DNA of 7,778 bases from Gammaproteobacteria bacterium (GTDB lineage: Bacteria; Pseudomonadota; Gammaproteobacteria; Acidiferrobacterales; Acidiferrobacteraceae): NCBI GenBank assembly GCA_028064935.1, contig JAPTWT010000264.1, positions 1 to 7,778 on the forward strand, in the 5' to 3' direction. This document shows, one piece after another, positions 1-6,253 of the stretch. The stretch's first letter is position 1. Each line of letters opens with the position of its first letter. The notes below the pieces were generated by a model. That model ran no database searches, was not told the origin of the DNA, and saw only the letters and a program-made list of their open reading frames with translations. The position numbers were made by a program, and so were the translations under genes.

Positions 1-326
1 GTTGAGGGGCTGGCGGGTCCTGACGGCGCGGAGATGGTCCGCCAAAATGGGAAAATGATGGGATTCCTGGAAAAAATCCGTCAGGTTGTTCATCAGCGCA
101 TTGACGAAGGCCTCCCACTCCCCCCCGTTCCCGCGGAGACAAGGGCAAGATAGTCCCGGATGGTGGTCAGCCCCTGGGCCCGAAGACGGCGCCCGAGACG
201 GCTGTCGACCATGTCCATCTTGGAGTCGGAGAGGTTGATTCCGGCATGGTCGTAGATCAGCCGCTTCACCTGGTCGAAGCCGCACAGGCCTCTCCCGGGC
301 CCGGAAACGGGATATTCTTCTCTTTT
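1..326 (-). pseudogene. cheR: CheR-type chemotaxis methyltransferase, N-terminal part, frameshifted and edge-truncated
   Basis: CheR proteins use S-adenosylmethionine to methylate glutamates of chemoreceptors in the cytoplasm. Read on the minus strand, this stretch carries the family's N-terminal helical domain: LIYDHAGINLSDSK, then MVDSRLGRRLRAQGL, then RDYLALV, then EWEAFVNALMNNLTDFFQES and HHF. The usual family form of the later motif is TTNLTxFFRExHHF, so the FFR arginine is Gln here. The first part and the EWEAFV part lie in different frames; the switch falls at seven C at 120-126, where one more C would restore a continuous frame. Upstream, the frame is open to a stop at 327-329 but has no ATG, GTG or TTG at the expected place; the only GTG (267-269) would remove the first residues of the domain. 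The catalytic domain lies beyond position 1. The gene may be decayed, or this may be sequencing or assembly error. The family assignment is fairly sure; the broken state is what the bases show. Confidence 0.78.
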
Positions 327-430
327 TCAGGGAGTTTGCCCTGATCGCCGACGATGGAGGACGGGAGGGGACGATCTATTCCCTGGCCCCCCGCCAGCGG
401 GCCGTCTCCCCCGGGTCGACCATCCGGCGG

Positions 431-817
431 TTGGGCGACTCTTGGGTTGTTGGGGCGCTGGACGAAGGGTCAGGCGGGGGCGTCGTCCGTCTCGAACGCC
501 GCTTCGGGGGAGGGAAGTTCGTGAGGCTTCTCGAAGAGGCCGCTTTCCAATGGCCCGGATCGTCCCTCTCCTTGTGTTTTTCCCCCTGCGAACCCCAGTC
601 CTCACCTCAGGTGCAGAGCGTTCTTTCCGCCCATCCCGGACGCTTCCTCTACGACCAGAGCCGCCATCCCAAGGCCGTGAGAATCCTGCTCGAATCCTTG
701 GTCTCTGCCGCCCTCTCCTCCCGCTTTGGCTCTCTTGGGGCCCGCTCCTGGGAGGTCCTCTCCGAGAAGATCCGGGAGGCGGGATCCGATGGGTCCTCCC
801 TCCTTCGCCTGGTCTGA
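431..817 (+). CDS. Unrecognised protein, probably 5'-truncated
   Basis: I do not recognise this protein. From the TTG at 431 it is 128 residues, soluble-looking, with no membrane segment; the C-terminal third (HPKAVRILLESLVSAAL onwards) looks helical. The frame has the GC-rich third positions and the Leu, Val, Glu and Asp content of the real genes nearby, whereas overlapping frames are Arg/Pro-rich shadows. The same character continues upstream of the TTG to about 290-320 (residues such as FFREFALIADDGGREGTIY), and the frame is open back to a TGA at 236-238, but no ATG, GTG or TTG occurs there. An AGGGAG at 329-334 precedes an in-frame CTG at 341, a weak alternative start. The gene is therefore either started unusually or missing its 5' end at a junction with the oppositely oriented cheR fragment. 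It converges with the gene ending at 885. Coding status is likely; function is unknown. Confidence 0.5.
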   Translation: MGDSWVVGALDEGSGGGVVRLERRFGGGKFVRLLEEAAFQWPGSSLSLCFSPCEPQSSPQVQSVLSAHPGRFLYDQSRHPKAVRILLESLVSAALSSRFGSLGARSWEVLSEKIREAGSDGSSLLRLV

Positions 818-884
818 TCCCGACGCCTTCGCCTGGGGGTCTCCGCTGTCGGGTCCGGTCTGGCTGGTTCTGGATCCCTCTTCC

Positions 885-1757
885 CTAAAACTCGATCGTC
901 ACGCCGGTCTCCACCCCTCCGTAGGTGGTGATGGAGGAAGGCTCGCCGTAGGAGTTTCCCCCGGCGGCCAGGGTGTTGGTGGAGTGGGTGAAGGCCCAGT
1001 AGCTGTAGTTCCCCTGAAGGTAGAGCCCCACGTGGGGTGTCAGAAGGTAGCGGACCCCGACGAGGGCGTGGAGGTTCCAGGCCCCGCCCAGGGTGAAATT
1101 CCCCGAAGGAAGGCTCTGCCCCTGGTTGGGGACGATGGTCATTCCCGGAGAGAGCGCCTCCCGGTAGCCTCCCTCCTCGTAGAAGGTCCACGGGGTCCCC
1201 GGGAGGGGGTTCTGGTTGTAGAAGGCTCCTCCCACGTAGGGGATCTGGTAGTTTTCCTCGTAGCCTCCCGCCTGGGCCGGGGTCATCCAGATCTGCTGGT
1301 GGTAGCCGTAGGTGATCCAGACCCCCAGGGAGTCGGAGGGGGCATTGAGGACCAGGAGTCCCAGATGGCCCGCGCTCTGGAAGACCGTTTCGGCCATGTT
1401 CATGGAGACGGGCTGTCCGGTGCCGATGGTGGCGCCTTTGTAGGTCCCGAGAAAGGAGGCCATGTAGGAGAGGTCGGCCCCCACGATCACCGGTCCCCAA
1501 TAGGAAAGGGTCCGCAGGTGGCCTTCGAGAAGGGTGGCGCTGTCTGTGTCTCCGGCCGTCTCCTTGTAGCCCCACCCCTCGATCCCCGTCCCGATGTCGA
1601 TCTCGTCGGGAACGTGTCCGCCCCCCAGGGAAAAGAGGGCAGGGGTCGCCTCGTCGGCCTGGGCGGGAATCGGGAGGATCGCCGGAAAGAGGGAGACGAT
1701 CGCCACGCCCAGGACGATGGCGGGGAGCCGGAGGGTCCGGGAGAGGGAGGGGGTCAT
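885..1757 (-). CDS. Secreted outer-membrane beta-barrel-like protein
   Basis: This is a predicted 290-residue exported protein. Residues 1-34 form a signal peptide: Arg7 and Arg10, a hydrophobic core at about 11-30, and an AQA|D cleavage site after residue 34. The mature part, about 256 residues, is rich in Gly, Tyr, Trp, Ser and Thr with alternating hydrophobic stretches (YWGPVIVGADLSYMASFLG, LGVWITYGYHQQIW, LHALVGVRYLLT, VGLYLQGNYSYWAF) and ends in GVETGVTIEF. A terminal Phe after alternating residues is the usual signal for outer-membrane barrel assembly. I infer a small barrel in the outer membrane; ligand and role are unknown, and no family is recognised. The chosen ATG has a GAAAGG 7 bases upstream. 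An ATG at 1784 overlaps the hisC stop as ATGA and would add nine residues. The gene is probably cotranscribed with hisC, though nothing suggests a shared function. Confidence 0.78.
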   Translation of the reverse strand: MTPSLSRTLRLPAIVLGVAIVSLFPAILPIPAQADEATPALFSLGGGHVPDEIDIGTGIEGWGYKETAGDTDSATLLEGHLRTLSYWGPVIVGADLSYMASFLGTYKGATIGTGQPVSMNMAETVFQSAGHLGLLVLNAPSDSLGVWITYGYHQQIWMTPAQAGGYEENYQIPYVGGAFYNQNPLPGTPWTFYEEGGYREALSPGMTIVPNQGQSLPSGNFTLGGAWNLHALVGVRYLLTPHVGLYLQGNYSYWAFTHSTNTLAAGGNSYGEPSSITTYGGVETGVTIEF

Positions 1758-1780
1758 GGGGCGGCCTTTCAGGAGAGGGA

Positions 1781-2881
1781 TCATTCGGCGGAAGCGGTCG
1801 GGGCCGCGCCGGAGATGTTCGGGAGCGTGGCCAGTGCCGACAGGAGGGCGTCGCATTCCGGATCGGAGCCCACGGTGATCCGGAGAAAGTCCCCGATGCG
1901 GGGCCGGTCGAAGCGGCGGACGAGGATCTCCCGGGTGCGGAGCCCCGAGGCGATCTCCTGTCCCGGAAGAGTCCGGTGGCGGGCGAAGAGGAAATTCGCC
2001 CGGGAGGGCAGGACCTCGAATCCCAGCCGGACAAGACCCTCCCGGAGCCGCTCCCGGCTCTCCATGATCCGGTGGCGGATCCGGTCGAAGTACTCCCGGT
2101 CGTCCAGGGCGGCGACGGCGCCGGCAATGGCCAGCCGGTCGAGAGGGTAGCTGTTGAAGCTGTTCTTGACCCGGTCCAGGGCCGAAATGAGAGAGGGGTT
2201 CCCGACGGCAAACCCCACCCGAAGCCCCGCCAGGGAGCGCGACTTCGAGAGGGTCTGCACCACGAGGAGGTTGGGGTAGCGGGCCACGAGGGGGACGACG
2301 CTCTCCGCACCGAAGTCGACGTAGGCCTCGTCCACGAGGACCAGGGATCCGCGGTTCCGCTGGAGAAAGGCCTCGATGTCCCCCGCGGGAAGGGCCATCC
2401 CGGTGGGGGCGTTGGGGTTGGCGATGACGACCCCTCCATTTGTCGGGGGATAGTCCTCGAGACGGAGGGAGAAGTCCTCCCCCAGCGGCATGGTCCGGTA
2501 CGACAGGTCGTAGAGGGAGGCATAGACGGGGTAGAAGCTGTAGGTCACGTCGGCACAGAGGAAGGGATGGCCGGGGGAGAAGAAGGCGCAGAAGGCGTGG
2601 GCCAGGACCTCGTCCGATCCGTTGCCGGGGAAGACCATCTCGGGGGTGACCCCATGGAGACGGGCCACGGCCTCCCGGAGCCGCAGGGCATCGGGATCGG
2701 GGTAGAGCCGCATCCCCGCGTCGGCCGCCTCCCGGATCGCCTCGAGGGCCCGGGGAGAGGGGGGATAGGGGTTCTCGTTGGTGTTGAGCTTCACGGGGTG
2801 TCCCGACTTCGGCTGCTCTCCGGGAACGTAGGGAACGAGGCCGCGGGCCTTGGGGCTCCAGAGTCTTTGGGGATCAATCAT
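1781..2881 (-). CDS. hisC: Histidinol-phosphate aminotransferase
   Basis: HisC is a cytosolic fold-type I PLP enzyme that transfers an amino group from glutamate to imidazole-acetol phosphate, giving histidinol phosphate in histidine synthesis. The 366-residue length is normal. Visible motifs in order: LNTNENP (32-38), the cofactor phosphate loop GNGSDE (86-91), NPNAPTG (155-161), DEAYVDF (184-190), the Schiff-base lysine Lys213 in [15 protein letters not shown], and LRITVG (333-338), whose arginine should bind the substrate carboxylate. The N-terminal LNxNENP motif favours HisC over CobC or tyrosine aminotransferases, although some HisC enzymes also act on aromatic amino acids. The ATG at 2881 is preferred because the family begins close to this point; upstream in-frame codons to 2980 run through the promoter-like region and are Pro/Arg-rich. 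No other his gene is present. The stop overlaps a possible ATG of the downstream membrane protein gene. Confidence 0.95.
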   Translation of the reverse strand: MIDPQRLWSPKARGLVPYVPGEQPKSGHPVKLNTNENPYPPSPRALEAIREAADAGMRLYPDPDALRLREAVARLHGVTPEMVFPGNGSDEVLAHAFCAFFSPGHPFLCADVTYSFYPVYASLYDLSYRTMPLGEDFSLRLEDYPPTNGGVVIANPNAPTGMALPAGDIEAFLQRNRGSLVLVDEAYVDFGAESVVPLVARYPNLLVVQTLSKSRSLAGLRVGFAVGNPSLISALDRVKNSFNSYPLDRLAIAGAVAALDDREYFDRIRHRIMESRERLREGLVRLGFEVLPSRANFLFARHRTLPGQEIASGLRTREILVRRFDRPRIGDFLRITVGSDPECDALLSALATLPNISGAAPTASAE

Positions 2882-2916
2882 TCGTGGGTCCGTTCGTGGT
2901 CGTGGAACAGGGGGTC

Positions 2917-2947
2917 GGGGGGACAAAAATTTCTCGGGGGTCCCCCC
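2917..2947. repeat. Perfect 8-bp GC-rich inverted repeat in the hisC leader
   Basis: GGGGGGAC at 2917-2924 and GTCCCCCC at 2940-2947 are exact inverted copies around a 15-base, partly AT-rich centre. The element lies between hisC and the divergent promoters, at or just after the predicted hisC transcription start. It could be an operator for a dimeric repressor, a 5' hairpin that stabilises or attenuates the hisC message, or chance in G-rich DNA. No histidine-rich leader peptide is seen that would suggest classical his attenuation. Confidence 0.4.
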
Positions 2948-2975
2948 TTGCATTTTCTTTCCAAAAGGATAAAAA
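2948..2975 (+). promoter_or_regulatory. Candidate sigma-70 promoter for the 30-residue membrane protein
   Basis: TTGCAT (2948-2953), a 16-base spacer and TAAAAA (2970-2975) resemble a sigma-70 promoter; shifting the -10 by one base gives AAAAAT at 17. The start would lie near 2982, leaving a leader of about 70 bases before the ATG at 3055. It lies in the same AT-rich island as the hisC promoter on the opposite strand. Confidence 0.45.
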
Positions 2976-2980
2976 TTCAA
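2952..2980 (-). promoter_or_regulatory. Candidate sigma-70 promoter for hisC
   Basis: On the minus strand TTGAAT (2975-2980) and GAAAAT (2952-2957) are separated by 17 bases, a good sigma-70-like spacing, in an AT-rich patch unlike the rest of the window. Transcription would start near 2945, giving a leader of about 65 bases before the hisC ATG. It overlaps the candidate plus-strand promoter, so the two may compete. This is a pattern match only. Confidence 0.45.
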
Positions 2981-3054
2981 GGGTTCCTGTCTTTCCTAAC
3001 CTTGCCCGGGACCGTCGCAGGCTCCCGAGCCACATCCAAAGAAAGGGGAAAACA

Positions 3055-3147
3055 ATGGGCGGTGACATGCACTGGATGGTTTCCCTCCTGGTCGGCACCA
3101 TCGTTCTGGCAGCCCTTCTCGCCGGAAATCAGATCAAGGAGCACTAA
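3055..3147 (+). CDS. Small single-span membrane protein, 30 residues
   Basis: This is a 30-residue protein not matched to any family. A short hydrophilic start with an Asp and a His (MGGDMHW) is followed by one hydrophobic helix at about residues 7-24 (WMVSLLVGTIVLAALLAG) and a polar tail, NQIKEH. The size and layout resemble small subunits of membrane complexes such as CydX, CcoQ or KdpF, but no diagnostic motif supports any of these. The ATG at 3055 is preceded by AAAGGGG at 3041-3047, the best ribosome binding site in the window, and a plausible promoter lies about 75 bases upstream. A second ATG at residue 5 is less well spaced. It stands alone, divergent from hisC, and a strong terminator lies downstream. 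Start signals argue that it is really translated. Function is unknown. Confidence 0.6.
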   Translation: MGGDMHWMVSLLVGTIVLAALLAGNQIKEH

Positions 3148-3301
3148 GCTTTTCGGGGACCCCCGGCCGGTTTTCCGGACCGGATCCCTTCCCGGGCGAA
3201 GCGCTTCGGCCTCCCGGAGCCTTTTTGCCATTATGAGCCCTTCCATATTCCCCGATCATGACCCGTCCGGGGGGAAGCGGGGCGCGAACCGCTCGGGAAT
3301 C
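3148..3301 (+). other. Structured region between the small gene and its terminator
   Basis: No gene is seen in these 154 bases. They hold the perfect palindrome CGAAGCGCTTCG near 3193-3204, a CCGG-TTTT-CCGG hairpin at about 3167-3178, and a run of five T at about 3220-3224 after weak pairing, which could be a minor terminator for the small gene. The 11-base string CGGCCGGTTTT at 3164-3174 recurs at 3301-3311 in the main terminator. The stretch may be a long 3' untranslated region or encode a small RNA; no good internal promoter was found. Confidence 0.3.
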
Positions 3302-3349
3302 GGCCGGTTTTGGGAAGGTGAGCCCTTCCCGAAACCGGCCTTTCTTTTT
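3302..3349 (+). terminator. Strong intrinsic (Rho-independent) terminator
   Basis: Arms at 3302-3318 and 3324-3340 (GGCCGGTTTTGGGAAGG against CCTTCCCGAAACCGGCC) pair over 17 positions with one G-T wobble and a 5-base loop. TTTCTTTTT follows directly at 3341-3349. Only the plus strand has the T-run after the stem, so it ends transcription coming from the small membrane protein gene and separates it from the tmk operon. Confidence 0.9.
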
Positions 3350-3483
3350 GGCGCCAAGCTTCCGTTCCCCTCCCCTGCGGCCGGCTCCCGTCCTCTTCCG
3401 TCGTCCGTTGCGGCGGGGACGGACCCCGTTCCCTTTCTCCCTCGCGGCCTTCCCGAAGGCCCTGGGATAGATCCGGATTGTCC
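3350..3483 (+). promoter_or_regulatory. Leader region of the tmk operon
   Basis: The tmk-holB-ricT-metG transcript should begin here, since a terminator lies just upstream, but I find no convincing -35/-10 pair in this GC-rich stretch. It contains the palindrome TTGGCGCCAA just after the terminator and a perfect 6-bp hairpin, GGCCTT-CCCG-AAGGCC, at 3446-3461, about 22 bases before the tmk ATG. The hairpin could affect tmk translation or be incidental. Confidence 0.3.
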
Positions 3484-4212
3484 ATGACCCCCTCTTTTTC
3501 CGCGCATTCTCCGGAGAAGACTCCGTCGTCCTCTCTTTCCTCCGTCCCTTCCCCGGGATGTCTGCCGGGATGTCTGGTTGTCTTCGAGGGGATGGACGGC
3601 TCGGGAAAGTCCACCCAGGCCCGACGGCTCAAGGCGCGGCTCGAGGCCCTCTCCCATCCCGCCGTCCTGACCAAGGAGCCGGGCGGCACCCCGGCCGGAG
3701 CCCGGCTTCGGGAGATTCTTCTCGATCCGGCCCTTCCGCTGGCTCCGGAGGCGGAGCTCTTCCTCTTCGAGGCCGACCGGGTGATGCATGTGACGACCCT
3801 GCTTCTGCCCGAGCTTCGCGCGGGCCGGACCGTCCTCTCCGACCGGCTCTCCTTCGCCACCGTGGCCTACCAGTCCTTCGGGGGGGGCCTCTCCCGGGAG
3901 CTGGTCGCCACCCTCAACGAGGTGGCTCTCGGGGGGGTGGTTCCGGACATCACCTTCCTGCTCGACCTTCCGGTCTCCGAGATGGCCCGGAGGCTTCGGG
4001 AGCGGGGGGACGGACCGACGCGCTTCGAGCTGTTGGGGCGGGACTATTTCGAACGGGTCCGGGAGGGCTACCTCGAACTGGCCCGGATCCACCGGGCGAG
4101 GACCGTTGTCCTCGACGCCACCCGGGATCCCGACCACCTGGAAGGGGAGATCTTCGAGGAGCTCTCCCGTCGGTTTCCCGGGAGATTCGCGCCCGAGGGG
4201 AGGCCCGGGTGA
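3484..4212 (+). CDS. tmk: Thymidylate kinase (dTMP kinase)
   Basis: Tmk phosphorylates dTMP to dTDP with ATP in the cytosol, an essential step to dTTP. The 242-residue protein shows the P-loop EGMDGSGKST (35-44), EPGGTPAGARLREILL, the substrate-site segment DRLSFATVAYQ, PDITFLLDLP, and a lid segment RLRERGDGPTRFE followed by the typical YFERVREGYLELA. The P-loop lacks the arginine of yeast and human enzymes, so basic lid residues probably serve, as in E. coli-type enzymes. The first 30 residues form a Ser/Pro-rich extension that most Tmk proteins of about 210 residues lack; no other in-frame start lies between this extension and the P-loop. An in-frame TTG at 3478 is an alternative start with a weak GGGA upstream. 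The stop overlaps the holB start as GTGA. Confidence 0.95.
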   Translation: MTPSFSAHSPEKTPSSSLSSVPSPGCLPGCLVVFEGMDGSGKSTQARRLKARLEALSHPAVLTKEPGGTPAGARLREILLDPALPLAPEAELFLFEADRVMHVTTLLLPELRAGRTVLSDRLSFATVAYQSFGGGLSRELVATLNEVALGGVVPDITFLLDLPVSEMARRLRERGDGPTRFELLGRDYFERVREGYLELARIHRARTVVLDATRDPDHLEGEIFEELSRRFPGRFAPEGRPG

Positions 4213-5237
4213 CGGGCGACCCCTCTCTCTTGGCCCTTTCGGCCATCCGGGGGCAGGAGCGGGCCGTGGCGAGGCTCTCCCGGATCCTCGCCGGAGGGCT
4301 TCGCTCGGGAGCGGTTCTCCTGTGGGGGCCGGAGGGCGTGGGGAAGCGCACCACCGCCCTGGCCCTGTCGCGCCGGATCCTCTGCGCCGAGACCGGAGAC
4401 CGGGCTCCCTGCGGCCACTGCCTCTCCTGCCGCACCCCCCTGGCGACCCACCCGGACTTTCACCTCCTCGAGCCGGGAGAGACCCAGTCCATCGGGATCG
4501 ATGCCGTCCGGGAGCTTCTTCGGGGAACCCTCGAATCCTCCCTGGTCTCTCCGGTGCGGATCGCCCTTCTCGACGAGGTCCACCGGCTCACCCCGGAGGC
4601 CTCCAACAGCCTCCTCAAGTCCCTGGAGGAGCCCTCGGACAACCTCCTGTTCTTTCTCGTCTCCCCCTCTCCCGACCGCCTTCTTCCCACCCTTCTCTCC
4701 CGCCTTCTGAAGGTGCGCTTCCTGGCCCTCTCCGACGGGGACCTCGCCGCCGTCGCCCGGGAGCGTCGCCCCGAAAGCCCCCCGGAGGCGATCGAAAGGG
4801 CCGTCCCCCTGTCGGGGGGCTCGGCAGGGCGCCTTCTGGCCCTTCTGGACTCCCCCCTCTCCGACCCCCTCTCCCGGGTGGCGACCCTTCTGGGGGGGCT
4901 GGGCCCCCGGGGGCGGGTGGACTTTGCCGCCGTGGCAGAGGCCTTTCCCGCCCTGGCGGAAAAGGAGGGCTTCGACGTCTTTCTCGACGCCCTGGAACGG
5001 CTCCTCCTGTCGGCCGAGCGGGTGGCGGGAGGGCATCCCCCCCTGCCCGAGTGGGCGGGGAGCCCCCTGCCCGCCCTTTATGCCGCAGAAGGACCGGACT
5101 TTCTCCGGGGAAGTCTCCATGATAAGATAGGTGAAATGCGAAGGCTGTCGGTACACAATATCAATCGGGGGCTGGCCCTCGAGCAGTTTCTGGGATGGAT
5201 CGGGGAGATCTTTTCCCCGAAAGGGAGCGGAAAATAG
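4209..5237 (+). CDS. holB: DNA polymerase III subunit delta' (clamp loader)
   Basis: Delta' is the fixed AAA+ subunit of the clamp loader that places the beta sliding clamp on primed DNA. The 342-residue protein has a complete Walker A (GPEGVGKRT, 40-48), a zinc module with Cys59, Cys68, Cys71 and Cys74 followed by THPDFHLL, and a Walker B region LLDEVHRLT followed by ASNSLLKSLEEP (132-142). The delta'/gamma SRC motif reads SRL (164-166): the arginine finger is kept but Cys is Leu. Length fits delta'; the gamma/tau subunit would be longer with extra domains. The GTG start overlaps the tmk stop (GTGA), and GAGGGGAGG at 4195-4203 gives a strong ribosome site 5 bases upstream, indicating coupled translation. 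The C-terminal part is the usual weakly conserved helical collar domain. Confidence 0.93.
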   Translation: MTGDPSLLALSAIRGQERAVARLSRILAGGLRSGAVLLWGPEGVGKRTTALALSRRILCAETGDRAPCGHCLSCRTPLATHPDFHLLEPGETQSIGIDAVRELLRGTLESSLVSPVRIALLDEVHRLTPEASNSLLKSLEEPSDNLLFFLVSPSPDRLLPTLLSRLLKVRFLALSDGDLAAVARERRPESPPEAIERAVPLSGGSAGRLLALLDSPLSDPLSRVATLLGGLGPRGRVDFAAVAEAFPALAEKEGFDVFLDALERLLLSAERVAGGHPPLPEWAGSPLPALYAAEGPDFLRGSLHDKIGEMRRLSVHNINRGLALEQFLGWIGEIFSPKGSGK

Positions 5238-5239
5238 CG

Positions 5240-6253
5240 ATGCGCGCTCGGTCTTCCACATACAGGTCTTCCGCGGCGACCGCCATCACCGCCCCGGGGC
5301 GCGGCCCCGGAGCGTCTCCGGACGACGGGCCGCGGGAGGGTCCGGTCTGGATCCTCACCGCCCAGATCAAGAACATCGGGCCCAACATTCCCCTGTGGGC
5401 GCCCCGCGCCCTCGGGGAGGACGAGCCTCCCTTCCGGCGCCAGGAGAATGTCCTGGGGGAGAGCCGCCTCGGTCCCGCGCCCATGGTTCTTGTGGAAAAT
5501 CCCCGGATCGTCGAGGCCTCCCTTCTTCCGAGCCTTCCGGAGTTCCGATTCATCCGCCGGCTGACTCCGGAGGACGAGCCCCGGCTCTCCTCCCTGGCCT
5601 CCCGGGAAACCGCCCTCCTCTCCTTTGTCAGGGAACGGGCGGCTTATCGCCATCTCCCCATGATCTTCGTCGAGTCGGTGGCCAACTTCGCCGCCAACGA
5701 CTTTCTCCTGTACTACACCGCCGAAGGCCGGGTGGACTTCCGGGAGCTTCTGAAGGACATCCACGCCAAGTACCGGGGACGCGTCGAGCTTCGGCAGATC
5801 AGCCCCCGGGAATACACCGCCCTGCTCGACGGGGTGGGATCCTGCGGCAAGAGCCTCTGCTGCTCGTCCTTCCTGAAGTCCTTCCGGACGATCTCCACGC
5901 GCATGGCCCGGGAGGTGGACGCCGAGCCGGCCTCCCTTAGGTCGACGGGGATGTGCGGCCGTCTGAAGTGCTGCCTCTCCTTCGATCTCCAGGAGTCCGG
6001 AGAGGGCGAGGCGCCCCTCGCGGGGGAGGAGGGGTCCTCCTCGGGCGGGAGGCCGTCCTGCCGGAAGTCGTGCGGCACCCGGGGCGCCGCCTCCTCCCAG
6101 GAGCCGGTCCCGGGCCCCGGGTGGAAGTCCGTCTCCCTCGACCGGCCGCAGGACGACGCCCCGCCGCTCTCTTCCGTCCCTCCCTCCCCGTCCCGGAGAG
6201 GCCCGGCCTCCCCGGACAACCGCCATCGAAAGGATTCGTCTCCCCGTGTCTGA
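5240..6253 (+). CDS. ricT: RicT/YaaT family protein (PSP1 domain)
   Basis: RicT (YaaT) of Bacillus subtilis joins RicA and RicF in an iron-sulfur complex that directs RNase Y processing; its role in Gram-negative bacteria is less clear. The PSP1 core covers about residues 70-250: VLGESRLGP, LLYYTAEGRVDFRELLKDI (156-174), RVELRQISPRE (181-191), then the cysteine blocks GSCGKSLCC (200-208) and GMCGRLKCC (237-245), whose cysteines (202, 207, 208, 239, 244, 245) fit cluster ligands. The 337-residue protein has a low-complexity N-terminus (1-34) and, after residue 250, a Ser/Pro/Gly-rich tail with Cys274 and Cys278 in place of the compact C-terminal portion usual in relatives. Third codon positions stay almost all G or C through the tail, so it looks truly coding. 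The ATG lies 2 bases after the holB stop, with GGGAGCGG upstream, and the stop overlaps metG. Confidence 0.88.
   Translation: MRARSSTYRSSAATAITAPGRGPGASPDDGPREGPVWILTAQIKNIGPNIPLWAPRALGEDEPPFRRQENVLGESRLGPAPMVLVENPRIVEASLLPSLPEFRFIRRLTPEDEPRLSSLASRETALLSFVRERAAYRHLPMIFVESVANFAANDFLLYYTAEGRVDFRELLKDIHAKYRGRVELRQISPREYTALLDGVGSCGKSLCCSSFLKSFRTISTRMAREVDAEPASLRSTGMCGRLKCCLSFDLQESGEGEAPLAGEEGSSSGGRPSCRKSCGTRGAASSQEPVPGPGWKSVSLDRPQDDAPPLSSVPPSPSRRGPASPDNRHRKDSSPRV

Noticed and set aside
819..853. CCCGAC/GTCGGG inverted repeat between the convergent genes as a terminator
   Set aside because: Six pairs with a loop of about 23 bases and no T-run on either strand; too weak to call.
726..2150. Long plus-strand reading frame of 474 codons opposite hisC and the barrel gene
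   Set aside because: It is an antisense shadow in GC-rich DNA: Gly/Arg/Val-rich with no motifs, while the minus strand encodes a signal peptide, PLP motifs and a barrel-like protein.
2881..2905. Short TTCGTGG direct repeats just upstream of hisC as iterons
   Set aside because: Only two exact 7-base copies and one partial, without regular spacing or supporting origin features.
2882..2980. In-frame N-terminal extension of hisC to an ATG at 2980
   Set aside because: The extra 33 residues are Pro/Arg-rich, have no family counterpart, and would place the start inside the predicted promoter.
2874..3101. Minus-strand 75-codon frame as a his leader peptide or separate gene
   Set aside because: It overlaps the hisC start and the promoter island, has no histidine run and no ribosome binding site.
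3224..3250. Internal plus-strand promoter (TTGCCA with ATATTC) driving a small RNA
   Set aside because: The spacing of 14 bases is too short and the -10 match is poor; a small RNA would need processing from the upstream transcript.
1976..3487. Plus-strand 503-codon frame crossing hisC, the promoter region and the small gene
   Set aside because: It is antisense to clear HisC motifs, runs through promoter and terminator sequences, and has low-complexity Gly/Val composition.
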